Assembly: GCF_900109605.1 (NCBI RefSeq)
Contig: NZ_FOAM01000008.1
Span: 161,654-225,653, forward strand
Reading direction: 5' to 3'
Source of the DNA: Xaviernesmea oryzae
Lineage (GTDB): Bacteria; Pseudomonadota; Alphaproteobacteria; Rhizobiales; Rhizobiaceae
Length of the DNA: 64,000 bases
Below are positions 54,718-63,271 of the stretch, one piece after another. The translations under genes and the position numbers were made by a program. The notes under the pieces were generated by a model. That model had not been told where the DNA came from. It did not search any database and saw nothing but the letters and a program-made list of their open reading frames with translations. Numbering within the stretch: position 1 is the first letter of the stretch; every line of letters starts with the position of its first letter.

Positions 54718-55266
54718 ATGACCAGGATCAAGCGGCCCGCGCAGATGCGCGATACGGATGCCGACGAAGTCGTCAGCCAGCAACGCCAGCGCGGAATGCC
54801 GAGATCGGACATGGCGCTCGGCGCCTTCGGGATCGTCCTGGCCGGTCTCGCCTCCTATTTTCCCTGGTGGGCTTATCTCAATCAGGACAAGATCAGCATT
54901 CCCACGCTCTGGGAAGGCCGGCTGCGCGACCTGCCGGCCAAGATCGGCAGCGGCTCGCTGACGATGGCGCAGCAGCAGCGGCAGGAAGAGACCGAGGCCA
55001 CCGTCGATGCGCTGCTGACGGCCTCTATCCCTGGCGCGATCGTGAAGCCGAGCGGCCCGCCCGAGCAGCCTTTCCCCGCCAATCCGCGCTTCAGCCTGCG
55101 CCATGTCGCAAACGGCCGGGCGCTGATCGAGGATGACAAGGGCGTCTATCTCGTGCGTGTCGGTTCGGTCCTGCCAGACGACAGCCGTATTGCGGCGCTG
55201 GAGCAGCGTGGCGGCGACTGGGTAATGGTCACCAGCAAGGGCGACGTCTTCAAGGCCGGCCAGTAA
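54718..55266 (+). CDS. Flagellar-operon membrane protein of unknown function
   Basis: A 182-aa protein with one membrane helix near residues 32-51 (MALGAFGIVLAGLASYFPWWAYL), a variable middle and a C-terminal domain (RHVANGRALIEDDKGVYLVRVGSVLPDDSRIAALEQRGGDWVMVTSKGDVF) predicted to be periplasmic and beta-rich. Rhizobial flagellar clusters regularly carry a gene here, where fliJ sits in enterics; it is not a FliJ-like coiled coil. It begins two bases after fliI and is followed by a terminator. Confidence 0.8.
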   Translation: MTRIKRPAQMRDTDADEVVSQQRQRGMPRSDMALGAFGIVLAGLASYFPWWAYLNQDKISIPTLWEGRLRDLPAKIGSGSLTMAQQQRQEETEATVDALLTASIPGAIVKPSGPPEQPFPANPRFSLRHVANGRALIEDDKGVYLVRVGSVLPDDSRIAALEQRGGDWVMVTSKGDVFKAGQ

Positions 55267-55313
55267 GATAAAGCGCCGGCGCTATGCCTTCGGCGCACCA
55301 TTCACGTCGATTG

Positions 55314-55346
55314 CAGGCCGGGTTTTCCCGGCCTGATCTGTTTTTA
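55314..55346 (+). terminator. Terminator ending the flgF-fliI unit
   Basis: Perfect 9-bp arms CAGGCCGGG (55314-55322) and CCCGGCCTG (55327-55335) with a TTTT loop, followed by ATCTGTTTTT. This separates the flgF-fliI operon from the flgB operon. Confidence 0.88.
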
Positions 55347-55423
55347 GCCTCTTCCTGTGCGCTTCTGGCCATCGTCAGGCCTGCTTCGCAAAAGATCGGA
55401 TTTCGGCCGATTTAATTCTTCGG

Positions 55424-55438
55424 TTAAGCTTTCTTTAA
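55424..55438. promoter_or_regulatory. CtrA-type binding site upstream of flgB
   Basis: TTAA-N7-TTAA (TTAAGCTTTCTTTAA) is an exact full CtrA consensus, 92-106 bases before the flgB ATG and about 45 bases upstream of the CGCAAG-N9-CTA element. A third TTAA half-site lies just upstream (55412-55415). Cell-cycle control of this operon is inferred. Confidence 0.5.
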
Positions 55439-55481
55439 GGATTTTGCCTTACACTACGCCGGCCGGTCCGCAACAGTCTGA

Positions 55482-55504
55482 CGCAAGTTTGCCGGGCTAG
55501 TGTC
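55482..55504 (+). promoter_or_regulatory. Candidate motility-class promoter of flgB
   Basis: CGCAAGTTT, six bases, then CTAGTGTC (55497-55504), identical in both blocks and spacing to the region upstream of fliF. The flgB start codon is 25 bases beyond. Confidence 0.5.
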
Positions 55505-55529
55505 GAAGCATCAAGCACGGAGTCGCATG

Positions 55530-55910
55530 ATGCAACCGATACAGCTCTTTGATCTGGCCTCGCGACAGGCGCAATGGCTGGCAGTTCGCCAGAACGTCGT
55601 CGCCGGCAATATTGCCAACGTTAACACGCCCGGCTACGCGGCCAAGGACGTCAAGCCCTTCGAAAGCGTACTGCGCGAGACGCCTTTCCAGCTCGCGACC
55701 ACCAATCCCGCCCATTTCCTCAGCGGCAACTCCGCCGCCGAAGTCGTCGAGAGCAGCGTCTCCGACGGCAATGAAATGAAGCAGTCCGGCAACACCGTCT
55801 CCATGGAGAAGGAGTTGATGAAGACTGGCGAGATCAAGCGGGATTTCGATCTCAGCACCAATCTCGTCAAGTCCTTCAACCGCATGATGCTTCTGACGGT
55901 AAGGCGCTAA
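55530..55910 (+). CDS. flgB: Flagellar basal-body rod protein FlgB
   Basis: A 126-aa rod protein with the N-terminal LAVRQNVVAGNIANVNTPGYAAKD and C-terminal LVKSFNRMMLLTV family segments. It forms the rod end near FliE and FliF. The ATG at 55530 gives the family N-terminus MQPIQLFDLA; GGAG lies seven bases upstream. It opens the operon flgB-flgC-fliE-flgG-flgA-flgI-motE-flgH-fliL-fliP. Confidence 0.95.
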   Translation: MQPIQLFDLASRQAQWLAVRQNVVAGNIANVNTPGYAAKDVKPFESVLRETPFQLATTNPAHFLSGNSAAEVVESSVSDGNEMKQSGNTVSMEKELMKTGEIKRDFDLSTNLVKSFNRMMLLTVRR

Positions 55911-55913
55911 GCC

Positions 55914-56327
55914 ATGGATCCCCTGGTCTCAGCCCTCAAGGTCTCCGCGACCGGTCTCGATGCGGAATCGACGCGCCTGCGTATCGTCTCGGAAAACATC
56001 GCCAACGCGCGTTCCACGGGCGACAGCCCGGGCGCCGACCCCTATCGCCGCAAGACGATCAGCTTCCGCGCCGAGGTCGACCGTATCAGTGGTGCGGCCA
56101 GCGTCGGCATCAAGCGCCTCGGCGTCGATGACTCCGATTTCATCGAGGAAAGCGATCCCGGCAATCCGGCCGCCGACGAAAAAGGCATGGTCAAGCTGCC
56201 GAACGTCAACGTCCTCGTCGAGATGGCCGATATGCGGGAAGCCAACCGTTCTTACGAGGCCAATCTCCAGACCACCCGCCAGGCTCGAGATTTGATCTCC
56301 GCCACGATAGATCTCCTGAAGAGCTAA
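55914..56327 (+). CDS. flgC: Flagellar basal-body rod protein FlgC
   Basis: A 137-aa rod protein ([22 protein letters not shown] at the start, [41 protein letters not shown] at the end). It starts three bases after flgB. Confidence 0.95.
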   Translation: MDPLVSALKVSATGLDAESTRLRIVSENIANARSTGDSPGADPYRRKTISFRAEVDRISGAASVGIKRLGVDDSDFIEESDPGNPAADEKGMVKLPNVNVLVEMADMREANRSYEANLQTTRQARDLISATIDLLKS

Positions 56328-56329
56328 TC

Positions 56330-56686
56330 ATGATCAACTCTATTCACAGCATTTCCTCGGCCATTTCAGGCGCGGGCGAACTCGGCTCGCTGAGCTCTTC
56401 GGGCTCCACCACGGCAAGCGGCCTGGCTGGCGGCCTGATGGGCACGGCCACGCCCGGCACGCCCAACGCGCCGAGCTTCTCGGCGGTGATGGCCGACATG
56501 GCCACCGACACGATCGGCTCGCTGCGCAACGCCGAAAGCCTCTCGCTCGCCGGCGTCCAGGGCAAGGCCGATTCCCGCCAGGTCGTCGACGCCGTGATGA
56601 ATGCGGACCAGACCCTGCAGACGGCAGTCGCCATCCGCGACAAGGTCGTCACCGCCTATCTCGAAATTGCCCGCATGGCGATCTGA
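56330..56686 (+). CDS. fliE: Flagellar hook-basal body protein FliE
   Basis: A 118-aa protein joining the MS ring to the rod. The first ~45 residues are Ser/Gly/Ala-rich; the C-terminal part ([35 protein letters not shown]) is the conserved FliE helix pair. It starts two bases after flgC. Confidence 0.93.
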   Translation: MINSIHSISSAISGAGELGSLSSSGSTTASGLAGGLMGTATPGTPNAPSFSAVMADMATDTIGSLRNAESLSLAGVQGKADSRQVVDAVMNADQTLQTAVAIRDKVVTAYLEIARMAI

Positions 56687-56697
56687 GGATATTATAG

Positions 56698-57486
56698 ATG
56701 AAAGCGCTTTCGATCGCCGCCACCGGCATGAACGCCCAGCAGCTCAACCTGGAAGTCATCGCCAACAACATCGCCAACATCAACACGACGGGTTACAAGC
56801 GCGCCCGCGCCGAATTCTCCGACCTGCTGTATCAGGCCGAGCGGGTTCAGGGCGTGCCGAACCGGGCCGGCCAGGCGATCGTGCCGGAAGGTGCCAATGT
56901 CGGTCTCGGCGTTCAGACGTCCGCCGTGCGCAACCTGCACCTCCAGGGCAGCCTGGTGTCCACCGGCAACGACCTCGACTTGGCGCTGATCGGCAAGGGC
57001 TGGTTCCAGATCCAGATGCCCGACGGCACGACGGCTTACAGCCGCGCCGGCGCTTTCAACACCAATGACACCGGCCAGCTCGTCACCATCGACGGTTACG
57101 CGGTCGTTCCCGGCATCACCGTGCCGCCGAACACCAAGAGCGTCACGGTCTCCGCTTCGGGCGAGGTGCTGGCGACTGTGGGCAACGCCACCGTGCCGAC
57201 CAGCCTTGGCCAGCTGACCATTGCCAACTTCGTCAACGAAGCGGGCCTCGATCCGCAGGGTGACAATCTCTTCAAGCAGACGCCGGCCTCCGGCGCCCCC
57301 GTTGTCGGTGTGCCCGGCGATCCCGGCTATGCCACGGTCAAGCAGAAATATCTCGAAGCTTCCAACGTCGATCCGGTCAAGGAGATCACCGATCTCATCT
57401 CCGCCCAGCGCGCTTATGAGATGAACTCCAAGGTGATCCAGGCCGCCGACGAAATGGCCGGCACGGTTTCCAAGAACCTGCGGTAA
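56698..57486 (+). CDS. flgG: Flagellar distal rod protein FlgG
   Basis: A 262-aa distal rod protein, normal length. N-terminal segment [44 protein letters not shown] and C-terminal [34 protein letters not shown] match the family closely. Confidence 0.97.
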   Translation: MKALSIAATGMNAQQLNLEVIANNIANINTTGYKRARAEFSDLLYQAERVQGVPNRAGQAIVPEGANVGLGVQTSAVRNLHLQGSLVSTGNDLDLALIGKGWFQIQMPDGTTAYSRAGAFNTNDTGQLVTIDGYAVVPGITVPPNTKSVTVSASGEVLATVGNATVPTSLGQLTIANFVNEAGLDPQGDNLFKQTPASGAPVVGVPGDPGYATVKQKYLEASNVDPVKEITDLISAQRAYEMNSKVIQAADEMAGTVSKNLR

Positions 57487-57509
57487 CGCGCTCCAAACGA
57501 AGGGCAAAC

Positions 57510-58007
57510 ATGATGTTTCGCCGGATTTCCTTCCGCCATCACCGTCTGGCCGCCGCCACGCTGGCAGCCGCCTCGGTCGCGCTTGCGGCACTCACGGGCT
57601 CAGCGCCCGCGCGTGCCGAAGGCATGACGGCCGTGATCCCCAAGGAAACGATCTATCCCGGCGAAACCATCGTGGGAAGCCAGCTGGAAGTCGTGGACGT
57701 CACCAATCCCAACCTCTCGGGCGATTTCGCCCAGACGGCCGATCAGGTCGTGGGCAAGGTGACGACCCGCACGCTTCTGTCCGGCCGCGTCATCCTCGTC
57801 TCCGGTCTGCGCCAGCCCTATGCCGTCGAGCGCGGCAAGGCGGTGCGGCTGGTCTTCAACAATGGTCCCCTGGTCATCTCCGCCGGCGGCTCGCCGCTTG
57901 AAAATGCGGCGGTTGGCGATCTGATCCGCGTGCGCAATACCGACTCCGGTATCATCGTTTCCGGAACGGTCATGGCGGACGGCACCGTTCAGGTGGTGGC
58001 GAAATGA
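57510..58007 (+). CDS. flgA: Flagellar P-ring assembly chaperone FlgA
   Basis: A 165-aa periplasmic chaperone for P-ring subunit FlgI. A signal peptide (about residues 1-36, ending ARAEG) is followed by one SAF-like domain (IPKETIYPGETIVGSQLEVVDV, VRLVFNNGPLVISAGGSPLENAAVGDLIRVRNTDSGIIVSGTVMADGTVQV). It is shorter than enteric FlgA. Its stop overlaps flgI by four bases. Confidence 0.93.
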   Translation: MMFRRISFRHHRLAAATLAAASVALAALTGSAPARAEGMTAVIPKETIYPGETIVGSQLEVVDVTNPNLSGDFAQTADQVVGKVTTRTLLSGRVILVSGLRQPYAVERGKAVRLVFNNGPLVISAGGSPLENAAVGDLIRVRNTDSGIIVSGTVMADGTVQVVAK

Positions 58008-59119
58008 TCAAGAATGTCACGCGTTGCCTCATCGCGCTTGCCGCGATGCTCCTTCTCGCGGTCGAGCCGGCCTTCGCCATCTCGCGCATCAAGGATGTGG
58101 CCTCGCTGCAGTCGGGGCGTGAAAACCAGCTGATCGGCTACGGCCTCGTGGTCGGGCTTCAAGGCACGGGCGACAGCCTGCGCTCTTCGCCCTTCACCGA
58201 ACAGTCGCTGCGCGCCATGTTGCAGAATCTCGGCATCTCGACGCAGGGCGGCGAGAGCCGTTCGAAGAACATCGCGGCCGTGCTCGTCACCGCCAATCTT
58301 CCGCCTTTCGCCAGTCCCGGCAGCCGCATCGACGTGACCGTCGGTTCGCTCGGCGACAGCACCTCGCTGCGCGGCGGCACGCTGGTCATGACCTCGCTTT
58401 CGGGCGCGGACGGCCAGATCTATGCGGTCGCGCAAGGCTCGGTGGTCGTGACGGGCTTTTCCGCCCAAGGCCAGGCGTCCAGCGTCCAGCAGGGTGTTAC
58501 GACCGCCGGCCGCGTGCCGAACGGCGCGATTATCGAACGTGAACTGCCCGCCAAGTTCAAGGACGGCGTCAATCTCACGCTCCAGCTGCGCAATCCGGAC
58601 TTCTCGACCGCCGTCGGCATGGCCGACACGATCAACCGCTACGCCTCCCACCGCTATGGTGGCCGGATTGCCGAAGCGCGCGACAGCCAGACCGTGGTCA
58701 TCGACCGTCCGAAGATGGCCGACCTCGCCAAGCTGATGGCCGACATCGAAAACCTGGAAATCCAGACCGATACGCCGGCCCGCGTCGTCGTCAACGAGCG
58801 TACCGGGACCATCGTCATCGGCCAGGATGTGCGCATTGCCCCCGTGGCGGTCAGTTTCGGCACGCTCACCGTTCAGGTGACCGAGGCGCCGAAGGTGGTC
58901 CAGCCCGAACCCTTCTCCCGCGGGGAGACCGCAGTCGAGCCCAATACCGAAATTCAGGTGCAGCAGAATGGCGGGTCCGTCGCGCTGCTCAACGGCTCGA
59001 ACCTGCGCAGTCTCGTCTCCGGTCTCAACTCCATCGGCGTCAAGCCTGACGGGATCATCTCGATCCTCCAGGGCATCAAGTCCGCCGGTGCTCTCCAGGC
59101 GGAGCTCGTGCTGCAATGA
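58004..59119 (+). CDS. flgI: Flagellar P-ring protein FlgI
   Basis: A 371-aa periplasmic P-ring protein with a signal peptide (about residues 1-24, ending AFA). ISRIKDVASLQSGRENQLIGYGLVVGLQGTGD and the C-terminal SLVSGLNSIGVKPDGIISILQGIKSAGALQAELVLQ are diagnostic. Overlaps flgA and motE by four bases each. Confidence 0.97.
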   Translation: MIKNVTRCLIALAAMLLLAVEPAFAISRIKDVASLQSGRENQLIGYGLVVGLQGTGDSLRSSPFTEQSLRAMLQNLGISTQGGESRSKNIAAVLVTANLPPFASPGSRIDVTVGSLGDSTSLRGGTLVMTSLSGADGQIYAVAQGSVVVTGFSAQGQASSVQQGVTTAGRVPNGAIIERELPAKFKDGVNLTLQLRNPDFSTAVGMADTINRYASHRYGGRIAEARDSQTVVIDRPKMADLAKLMADIENLEIQTDTPARVVVNERTGTIVIGQDVRIAPVAVSFGTLTVQVTEAPKVVQPEPFSRGETAVEPNTEIQVQQNGGSVALLNGSNLRSLVSGLNSIGVKPDGIISILQGIKSAGALQAELVLQ

Positions 59120-59673
59120 TCCTGTTTCTCGATACGCTTTCAGCCTGGACCCGGAACACCCGAAGCGGCCGCCGTCTTGGCCTGGTGCTTGCGATTGCCG
59201 GTCTCGGCCTGATCCCCGGCGCCTTTGCCCAGGAAGTCGGCGCTCCGGCGGCGACCGGTGCGCCCGATAATGGCGAGATCCAGCGCTTCTGCTCCAACAT
59301 CGCCGATGGCGCGCGCGACCAACGCTATGTGCTGCAGAAAAAGCAGCTGGAAGATCTGCAGACCGAGGTCAACGGCCGCATCGCCGAGCTCGAAAAGCGC
59401 CGCAACGAATATCAGGACTGGTTGAAGCGTCGAAACGACTTTCTCGAACAGGCCCAGGTCGGGCTCGTCGGCATCTACAAGGGCATGGCCCCGGATGCGG
59501 CGGCGGCCAAGCTGCAGGAAGTCAATCCGGAAATCGCGGCGGCCTTGATCATGAAGCTGCCGCCGAAGAAATCCAGTCTGATCCTGGCGGAAATGGCCAG
59601 CGACAAGGCGGCGGTGATCACAGCCATCATCGCCAGCGCGACGGATCCCAAAACCTCGAAGGAACCCTCATGA
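59116..59673 (+). CDS. motE: MotE, chaperone for the motility protein MotC
   Basis: A 185-aa periplasmic protein with a signal segment (about residues 20-39, LGLVLAIAGLGLIPGAFA), a coiled coil (LQKKQLEDLQTEVNGRIAELEKRRNEYQDWLKRR) and the MgtE-N-like motif MAPDAAAAKLQEVNPEIAAALIMKLPPKKSSLILAEM. In Sinorhizobium MotE stabilises and folds periplasmic MotC. It overlaps flgI and flgH. Confidence 0.92.
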   Translation: MILFLDTLSAWTRNTRSGRRLGLVLAIAGLGLIPGAFAQEVGAPAATGAPDNGEIQRFCSNIADGARDQRYVLQKKQLEDLQTEVNGRIAELEKRRNEYQDWLKRRNDFLEQAQVGLVGIYKGMAPDAAAAKLQEVNPEIAAALIMKLPPKKSSLILAEMASDKAAVITAIIASATDPKTSKEPS

Positions 59674-60377
59674 GACACCGCATCACCGCGATTCTCGCCG
59701 CCAGCCTCCTGACGGGTTGCCAAAGTGCGCTGAGCGATGTCGGCCGGGCGCCGGCCATGAGCCCGATCGGCTCCGGCTTGCAATATTCCCAGACGCCGCA
59801 GCTGGCCATGTATCCCAAGCAGCCGCTGCACGCCAATAACGGCTTCTCGCTCTGGAACGACCAGCGCTCCGCCCTGTTCAAGGACGCGCGCGCCATCAAT
59901 GTCGGCGACATCCTGACGGTCAATATCCGCATTGACGACAAGGCCTCCTTCGACAACAAGACCGATCGCAAGCGCGAGAACGACAGCGGCTTCAACATTG
60001 GCGCGAATTCGTCCGGCGCTGTCAGCACCGGTGCGTGGAAGGGCAATCTCGACTACGGCTCGAACACCTCGACCAAGGCCGATGGTTCGACGGAGCGGGC
60101 CGAAAAGCTCGTCCTGCTGGTCGCCGCCGTTGTCACCGGCGTGCTGGAGAACGGCAATCTCCTGATCAGCGGCAGCCAGGAAGTGCGCGTCAATCATGAA
60201 ATGCGCATCCTGAATGTCGCCGGTATCGTTCGCCCGCAGGACGTCGATGCCAAGAACACGATCTCCTACGACAAGATCGCCGAAGCCCGTATTTCCTACG
60301 GCGGCCGCGGTCGCCTGACCGAAATCCAGCAGCCGCCGATCGGCCAGCAGGTCATGGATATCCTGTCGCCGATCTGA
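59670..60377 (+). CDS. flgH: Flagellar L-ring lipoprotein FlgH
   Basis: A 235-aa outer-membrane L-ring protein. The lipobox is LLTGC (Cys at about residue 17). The conserved core SLWNDQRSALFKDARAINVGDILTVNI and VTGVLENGNLLISGSQEVRVNHEMRILNVAGIVRPQDV are present. It overlaps motE by four bases. Confidence 0.97.
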   Translation: MRHRITAILAASLLTGCQSALSDVGRAPAMSPIGSGLQYSQTPQLAMYPKQPLHANNGFSLWNDQRSALFKDARAINVGDILTVNIRIDDKASFDNKTDRKRENDSGFNIGANSSGAVSTGAWKGNLDYGSNTSTKADGSTERAEKLVLLVAAVVTGVLENGNLLISGSQEVRVNHEMRILNVAGIVRPQDVDAKNTISYDKIAEARISYGGRGRLTEIQQPPIGQQVMDILSPI

Positions 60378-60444
60378 TCGTCACGGCCGCGCGGGTCTGC
60401 CCGCGCGCGCATGCCGCATCGATGCCAAGGGGCCTTGAAAGATT

Positions 60445-60987
60445 ATGGAAGACGCCGAAGGCGCGGATGCGCCGAAGAAGAAAAATCCGATGGTGGGTAC
60501 GATCATCGCCGCTGTGGTGGTGACGATCCTCGGCGGCGGCGGCGGCTGGTTCGTCGGCGGCCTCTTGGCGCCGTCAAGCGCCAGCCATGATGCACCCGCT
60601 GCTGCCGCAGCCGCGCCGGCGGCCCCCGCTAAGGCGGAGGAACATGGCGGCGGCGGGCATGGCGAGAAGAAGCCGGAAGGCCTGCCCCATGCCTTTACCG
60701 AGGCGGGCGGCGTTCTGCAGCTCGATCCGATGACGGTCAATCTCGCCTATCCCAGCGAAAACTGGATCCGGCTGGAGCTGGCGCTGGTGTTCAAGGAACA
60801 TCCGGATGTCGCAGTGGCAAAGTCGATCCAAGACGATCTCACGGCCTATCTGCGCACGGTCTCGCTGCAGCAGATCCAGGGACCGCGTGGTTTCCAATAT
60901 CTAAAGGACGACATTCAGGAGCGGGTTGACCTGCGCTCCGAGGGGCGCGTATCGGATGTGATCTTCAGAACTTTTGTGGTTCAATGA
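60445..60987 (+). CDS. fliL: Flagellar basal-body protein FliL
   Basis: A 180-aa single-pass inner-membrane protein that supports stators. A short acidic cytoplasmic start with Lys-rich stretch, one membrane helix (MVGTIIAAVVVTILGGGGGWFVGGLL), an Ala/Gly/His-rich linker and a periplasmic domain with the conserved ending ERVDLRSEGRVSDVIFRTFVVQ. Sixty-seven bases after flgH; overlaps fliP. Confidence 0.94.
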   Translation: MEDAEGADAPKKKNPMVGTIIAAVVVTILGGGGGWFVGGLLAPSSASHDAPAAAAAAPAAPAKAEEHGGGGHGEKKPEGLPHAFTEAGGVLQLDPMTVNLAYPSENWIRLELALVFKEHPDVAVAKSIQDDLTAYLRTVSLQQIQGPRGFQYLKDDIQERVDLRSEGRVSDVIFRTFVVQ

Positions 60988-61721
60988 TTCGTCTCGTCGC
61001 CTTTCTCGCCGCCATGGCGTTCATGTCCGGAACGGCTCTCGCACAGGGCTTTCCGTCGAACTTGTTCAACACGCCGATCGACGGATCCGTGGCGTCATGG
61101 ATCATCCGTACCTTCGGCCTGCTGACGGTTCTGTCGGTCGCGCCTGGCATCCTGATCATGGTGACGAGCTTTCCGCGTTTCGTCATCGCCTTTGCCATCC
61201 TTCGCTCCGGCATGGGGCTGGCCACCACGCCATCCAACATGATCATGGTCAGCCTGGCGCTGTTCATGACCTTTTACGTGATGTCGCCGACCTTTGATCG
61301 TGCCTGGCCGGAAGGGGTCGATCCCCTGATCCAGAACCAGATCACCGAGCAGGAGGCCTTGCCGCGCATCGCCGAGCCTTTCCGCGCCTTCATGCTGGCC
61401 AACACGCGCGACAAGGATCTCCAGCTCTTCATCGACATGGCGCGTGAGAAGAATTTATCGCTGGAAGAAAATGGCCGCGTCGATCTGCGCGCCGTGGTGC
61501 CGGCCTTCATGATCTCGGAAATCCGCCGTGGCTTCGAAATCGGCTTTCTGATCATGCTGCCCTTCCTGGTCATCGACCTGATCGTTGCCACCATCACCAT
61601 GGCCATGGGCATGATGATGCTGCCGCCGACCTCGATTTCCCTGCCGTTCAAGGTTCTGTTCTTCGTCTTGATCGACGGCTGGAACCTGCTCGTTGGCAGT
61701 CTGGTGCGCTCTTTCAACTGA
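60984..61721 (+). CDS. fliP: Flagellar export apparatus protein FliP
   Basis: A 245-aa component of the export gate. A signal peptide (about residues 1-19) and four further helices are visible, with family signatures VTSFPRFVIAFAILRSGMGLATTPSNMIMVSLALFMTFYVMSP and PFLVIDLIVATITMAMGMMMLPPTSISLPFKVLFFVLIDGWNLLVGSLVRSF. Last gene of the flgB operon; a hairpin (61749-61772) follows. Confidence 0.97.
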   Translation: MIRLVAFLAAMAFMSGTALAQGFPSNLFNTPIDGSVASWIIRTFGLLTVLSVAPGILIMVTSFPRFVIAFAILRSGMGLATTPSNMIMVSLALFMTFYVMSPTFDRAWPEGVDPLIQNQITEQEALPRIAEPFRAFMLANTRDKDLQLFIDMAREKNLSLEENGRVDLRAVVPAFMISEIRRGFEIGFLIMLPFLVIDLIVATITMAMGMMMLPPTSISLPFKVLFFVLIDGWNLLVGSLVRSFN

Positions 61722-62026
61722 AGTTTTCGTCATGGTTAACTGACGGCAAACTAAGAGGGTTTCCTCTTGGTTAAGGTCAGGCGCGTTCTGTTGTTTCCTT
61801 AAATATATTAGAGTTACTTAGAAAAGAACATGTTAAAATACCGAATTTTACCGTTAATATATTGGTAAGCGAGAAGTGAGACTTTGTTCCTGCAAGACAA
61901 GCAAGGTAGATCGAAAGTTAAAATCGCTCTTCTAGCTGGCATGATGCCGAAAAGTCTTCACCGGTTTTAGTATATAGTCCGGTATGTCCCCCAAATCCTG
62001 TATTTCGTACTGAGGGACACTCTCTT
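61722..62026. other. Intergenic region upstream of the first flagellin gene
   Basis: About 305 bases. It contains a 10-bp hairpin AACTAAGAGG/CCTCTTGGTT (61749-61772, one G-T pair) near the fliP end, then AT-rich sequence with the flagellin promoter, and the structured leader at 61936-62026. CAAGACA (61893-61899) also occurs upstream of the second flagellin. Confidence 0.5.
61936..62026 (+). promoter_or_regulatory. Structured leader of the first flagellin gene
   Basis: Three potential stems: GGCA/TGCC (61938-61948), ACCGG/CCGGT (61960-61983) and TGTCCC/GGGACA (61985-62019). The third would pair with the AGGGA ribosome binding site about nine bases before the ATG. The whole stretch aligns with the leader of the second flagellin (63272-63361). 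Confidence 0.6.
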
Positions 62027-62992
62027 ATGACCAGCATTATCACGAACGCTTCCGCCATCGCTGCGCTCTCGACCCTGCGGACGATCAGCTCAAACATGGA
62101 AAGCACCCAGGCTCACATTTCGTCGGGCCTAAAGGTCGGTTCGGCCAAGGACAACGCCGCTTATTGGTCGATCGCCACGACCATGAAGTCCGACGACAAG
62201 GCGCTGTCGGCCGTCCAGGACGCGCTCGGCCTCGCTGCCGCCAAGACCGATACGGCCTATAACGGCCTCGACACCACCATCGACATCATCTCGACGATCA
62301 AGCAGAAGCTGGTCACCGCGCGCGAGCCGGGCGCCGACAAGGACAAGATCAACAAGGAAATCACCGAACTCAAGAACCAGATCATCTCGACGGCGCAGTC
62401 CTCGTCCTTCTCGGGTGAAAACTGGCTCTACAACACGTCGACGACGGCTGCGACCACCAAGACCATGGTCGGCTCCTTCACCCGCTCGGCAAATGGCGTT
62501 TCGATCGGCACCATCAGCTACGATACGGCCAACTCGGTTCTGATCGACACCAACGACGCCACCAAGGGTGCGCTGACCAAAGCCGTCACCGGCTACGGCA
62601 CCTACACCAACGGCACGGCCGGCTCCACCGGCACCTACTTCCTGATCAACGTCAACAGCACCACCTCGGCTGCCGGCTCGGTGATCTCGATCTCCTCGAC
62701 CACCACCGACGCCCAGGTCGAGCAGATGCTGAGCTCTGTCGACACCATGCTGCAGAGCCTGACCAATGCTGCCTCCACGCTCGGTGCCGCCAACAGCCGC
62801 ATCGACACGCAGAACAGCTTCGTCAAGGATCTGCGCGACACGATCACCAAGGGTGTCGGCCGCCTTGTGGATGCCGACATGAACGAAGAGTCCACCAAGC
62901 TGAAGGCGCTGCAGACGCAGCAGCAGCTCGGCATCCAGGCCCTGTCGATCGCCAATTCCAGCGCCGACAGCGTCCTCTCGCTCTTCCGCTAA
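62027..62992 (+). CDS. flaA: Flagellin
   Basis: A 321-aa filament protein. The conserved N-terminal D0/D1 part (TSIITNASAIAALSTLRTISSNMESTQAHISSGLKVGSAKDNAAYWSIATTMKSD) and C-terminal part (KDLRDTITKGVGRLVDADMNEESTKLKALQTQQQLGIQALSIANSSADSVLSLFR) flank a short, Thr/Ser-rich variable domain. There is no signal peptide; export is through the flagellar apparatus. Named by position after fliP, as flaA in Sinorhizobium. A terminator follows at 63034-63065. Confidence 0.93.
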   Translation: MTSIITNASAIAALSTLRTISSNMESTQAHISSGLKVGSAKDNAAYWSIATTMKSDDKALSAVQDALGLAAAKTDTAYNGLDTTIDIISTIKQKLVTAREPGADKDKINKEITELKNQIISTAQSSSFSGENWLYNTSTTAATTKTMVGSFTRSANGVSIGTISYDTANSVLIDTNDATKGALTKAVTGYGTYTNGTAGSTGTYFLINVNSTTSAAGSVISISSTTTDAQVEQMLSSVDTMLQSLTNAASTLGAANSRIDTQNSFVKDLRDTITKGVGRLVDADMNEESTKLKALQTQQQLGIQALSIANSSADSVLSLFR

Positions 62993-63033
62993 GCCGTCAC
63001 GTCACGTAAGTCGACATCACCGAGATCGACAGG

Positions 63034-63065
63034 AAAGGCCGTGCCCCTCTGGGCGCGGCCTTTTT
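63034..63065 (+). terminator. Rho-independent terminator after the first flagellin
   Basis: AAAGGCCG-T-GCCC (63034-63046) pairs with GGGC-G-CGGCCTTT (63051-63063) around a CTCT loop and runs into TTTTT. Confidence 0.9.
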
Positions 63066-63271
63066 GCGTCTGTCTGCGCGCCCGTCTCGGCTTTCGCGGC
63101 GTGGGGCGAGAAAGCGCGCGTGGCAGGGCAGGCGCTTACGTTCAGACAAGAGCAGGCTTTTTCGAAAAACATAAATAAGAAATAGTTTTTTTAGTGATTT
63201 GTTAATGATGAACGGTTTAATTTCATCCTCAACAAGACACAGTCAGACTGTTAACGAATAAAGTCATCTGA

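Noticed and set aside
61800..61880. A CtrA site before the first flagellin
   Set aside because: Several TTAA half-sites occur in this AT-rich stretch, but none has the seven-base spacing.
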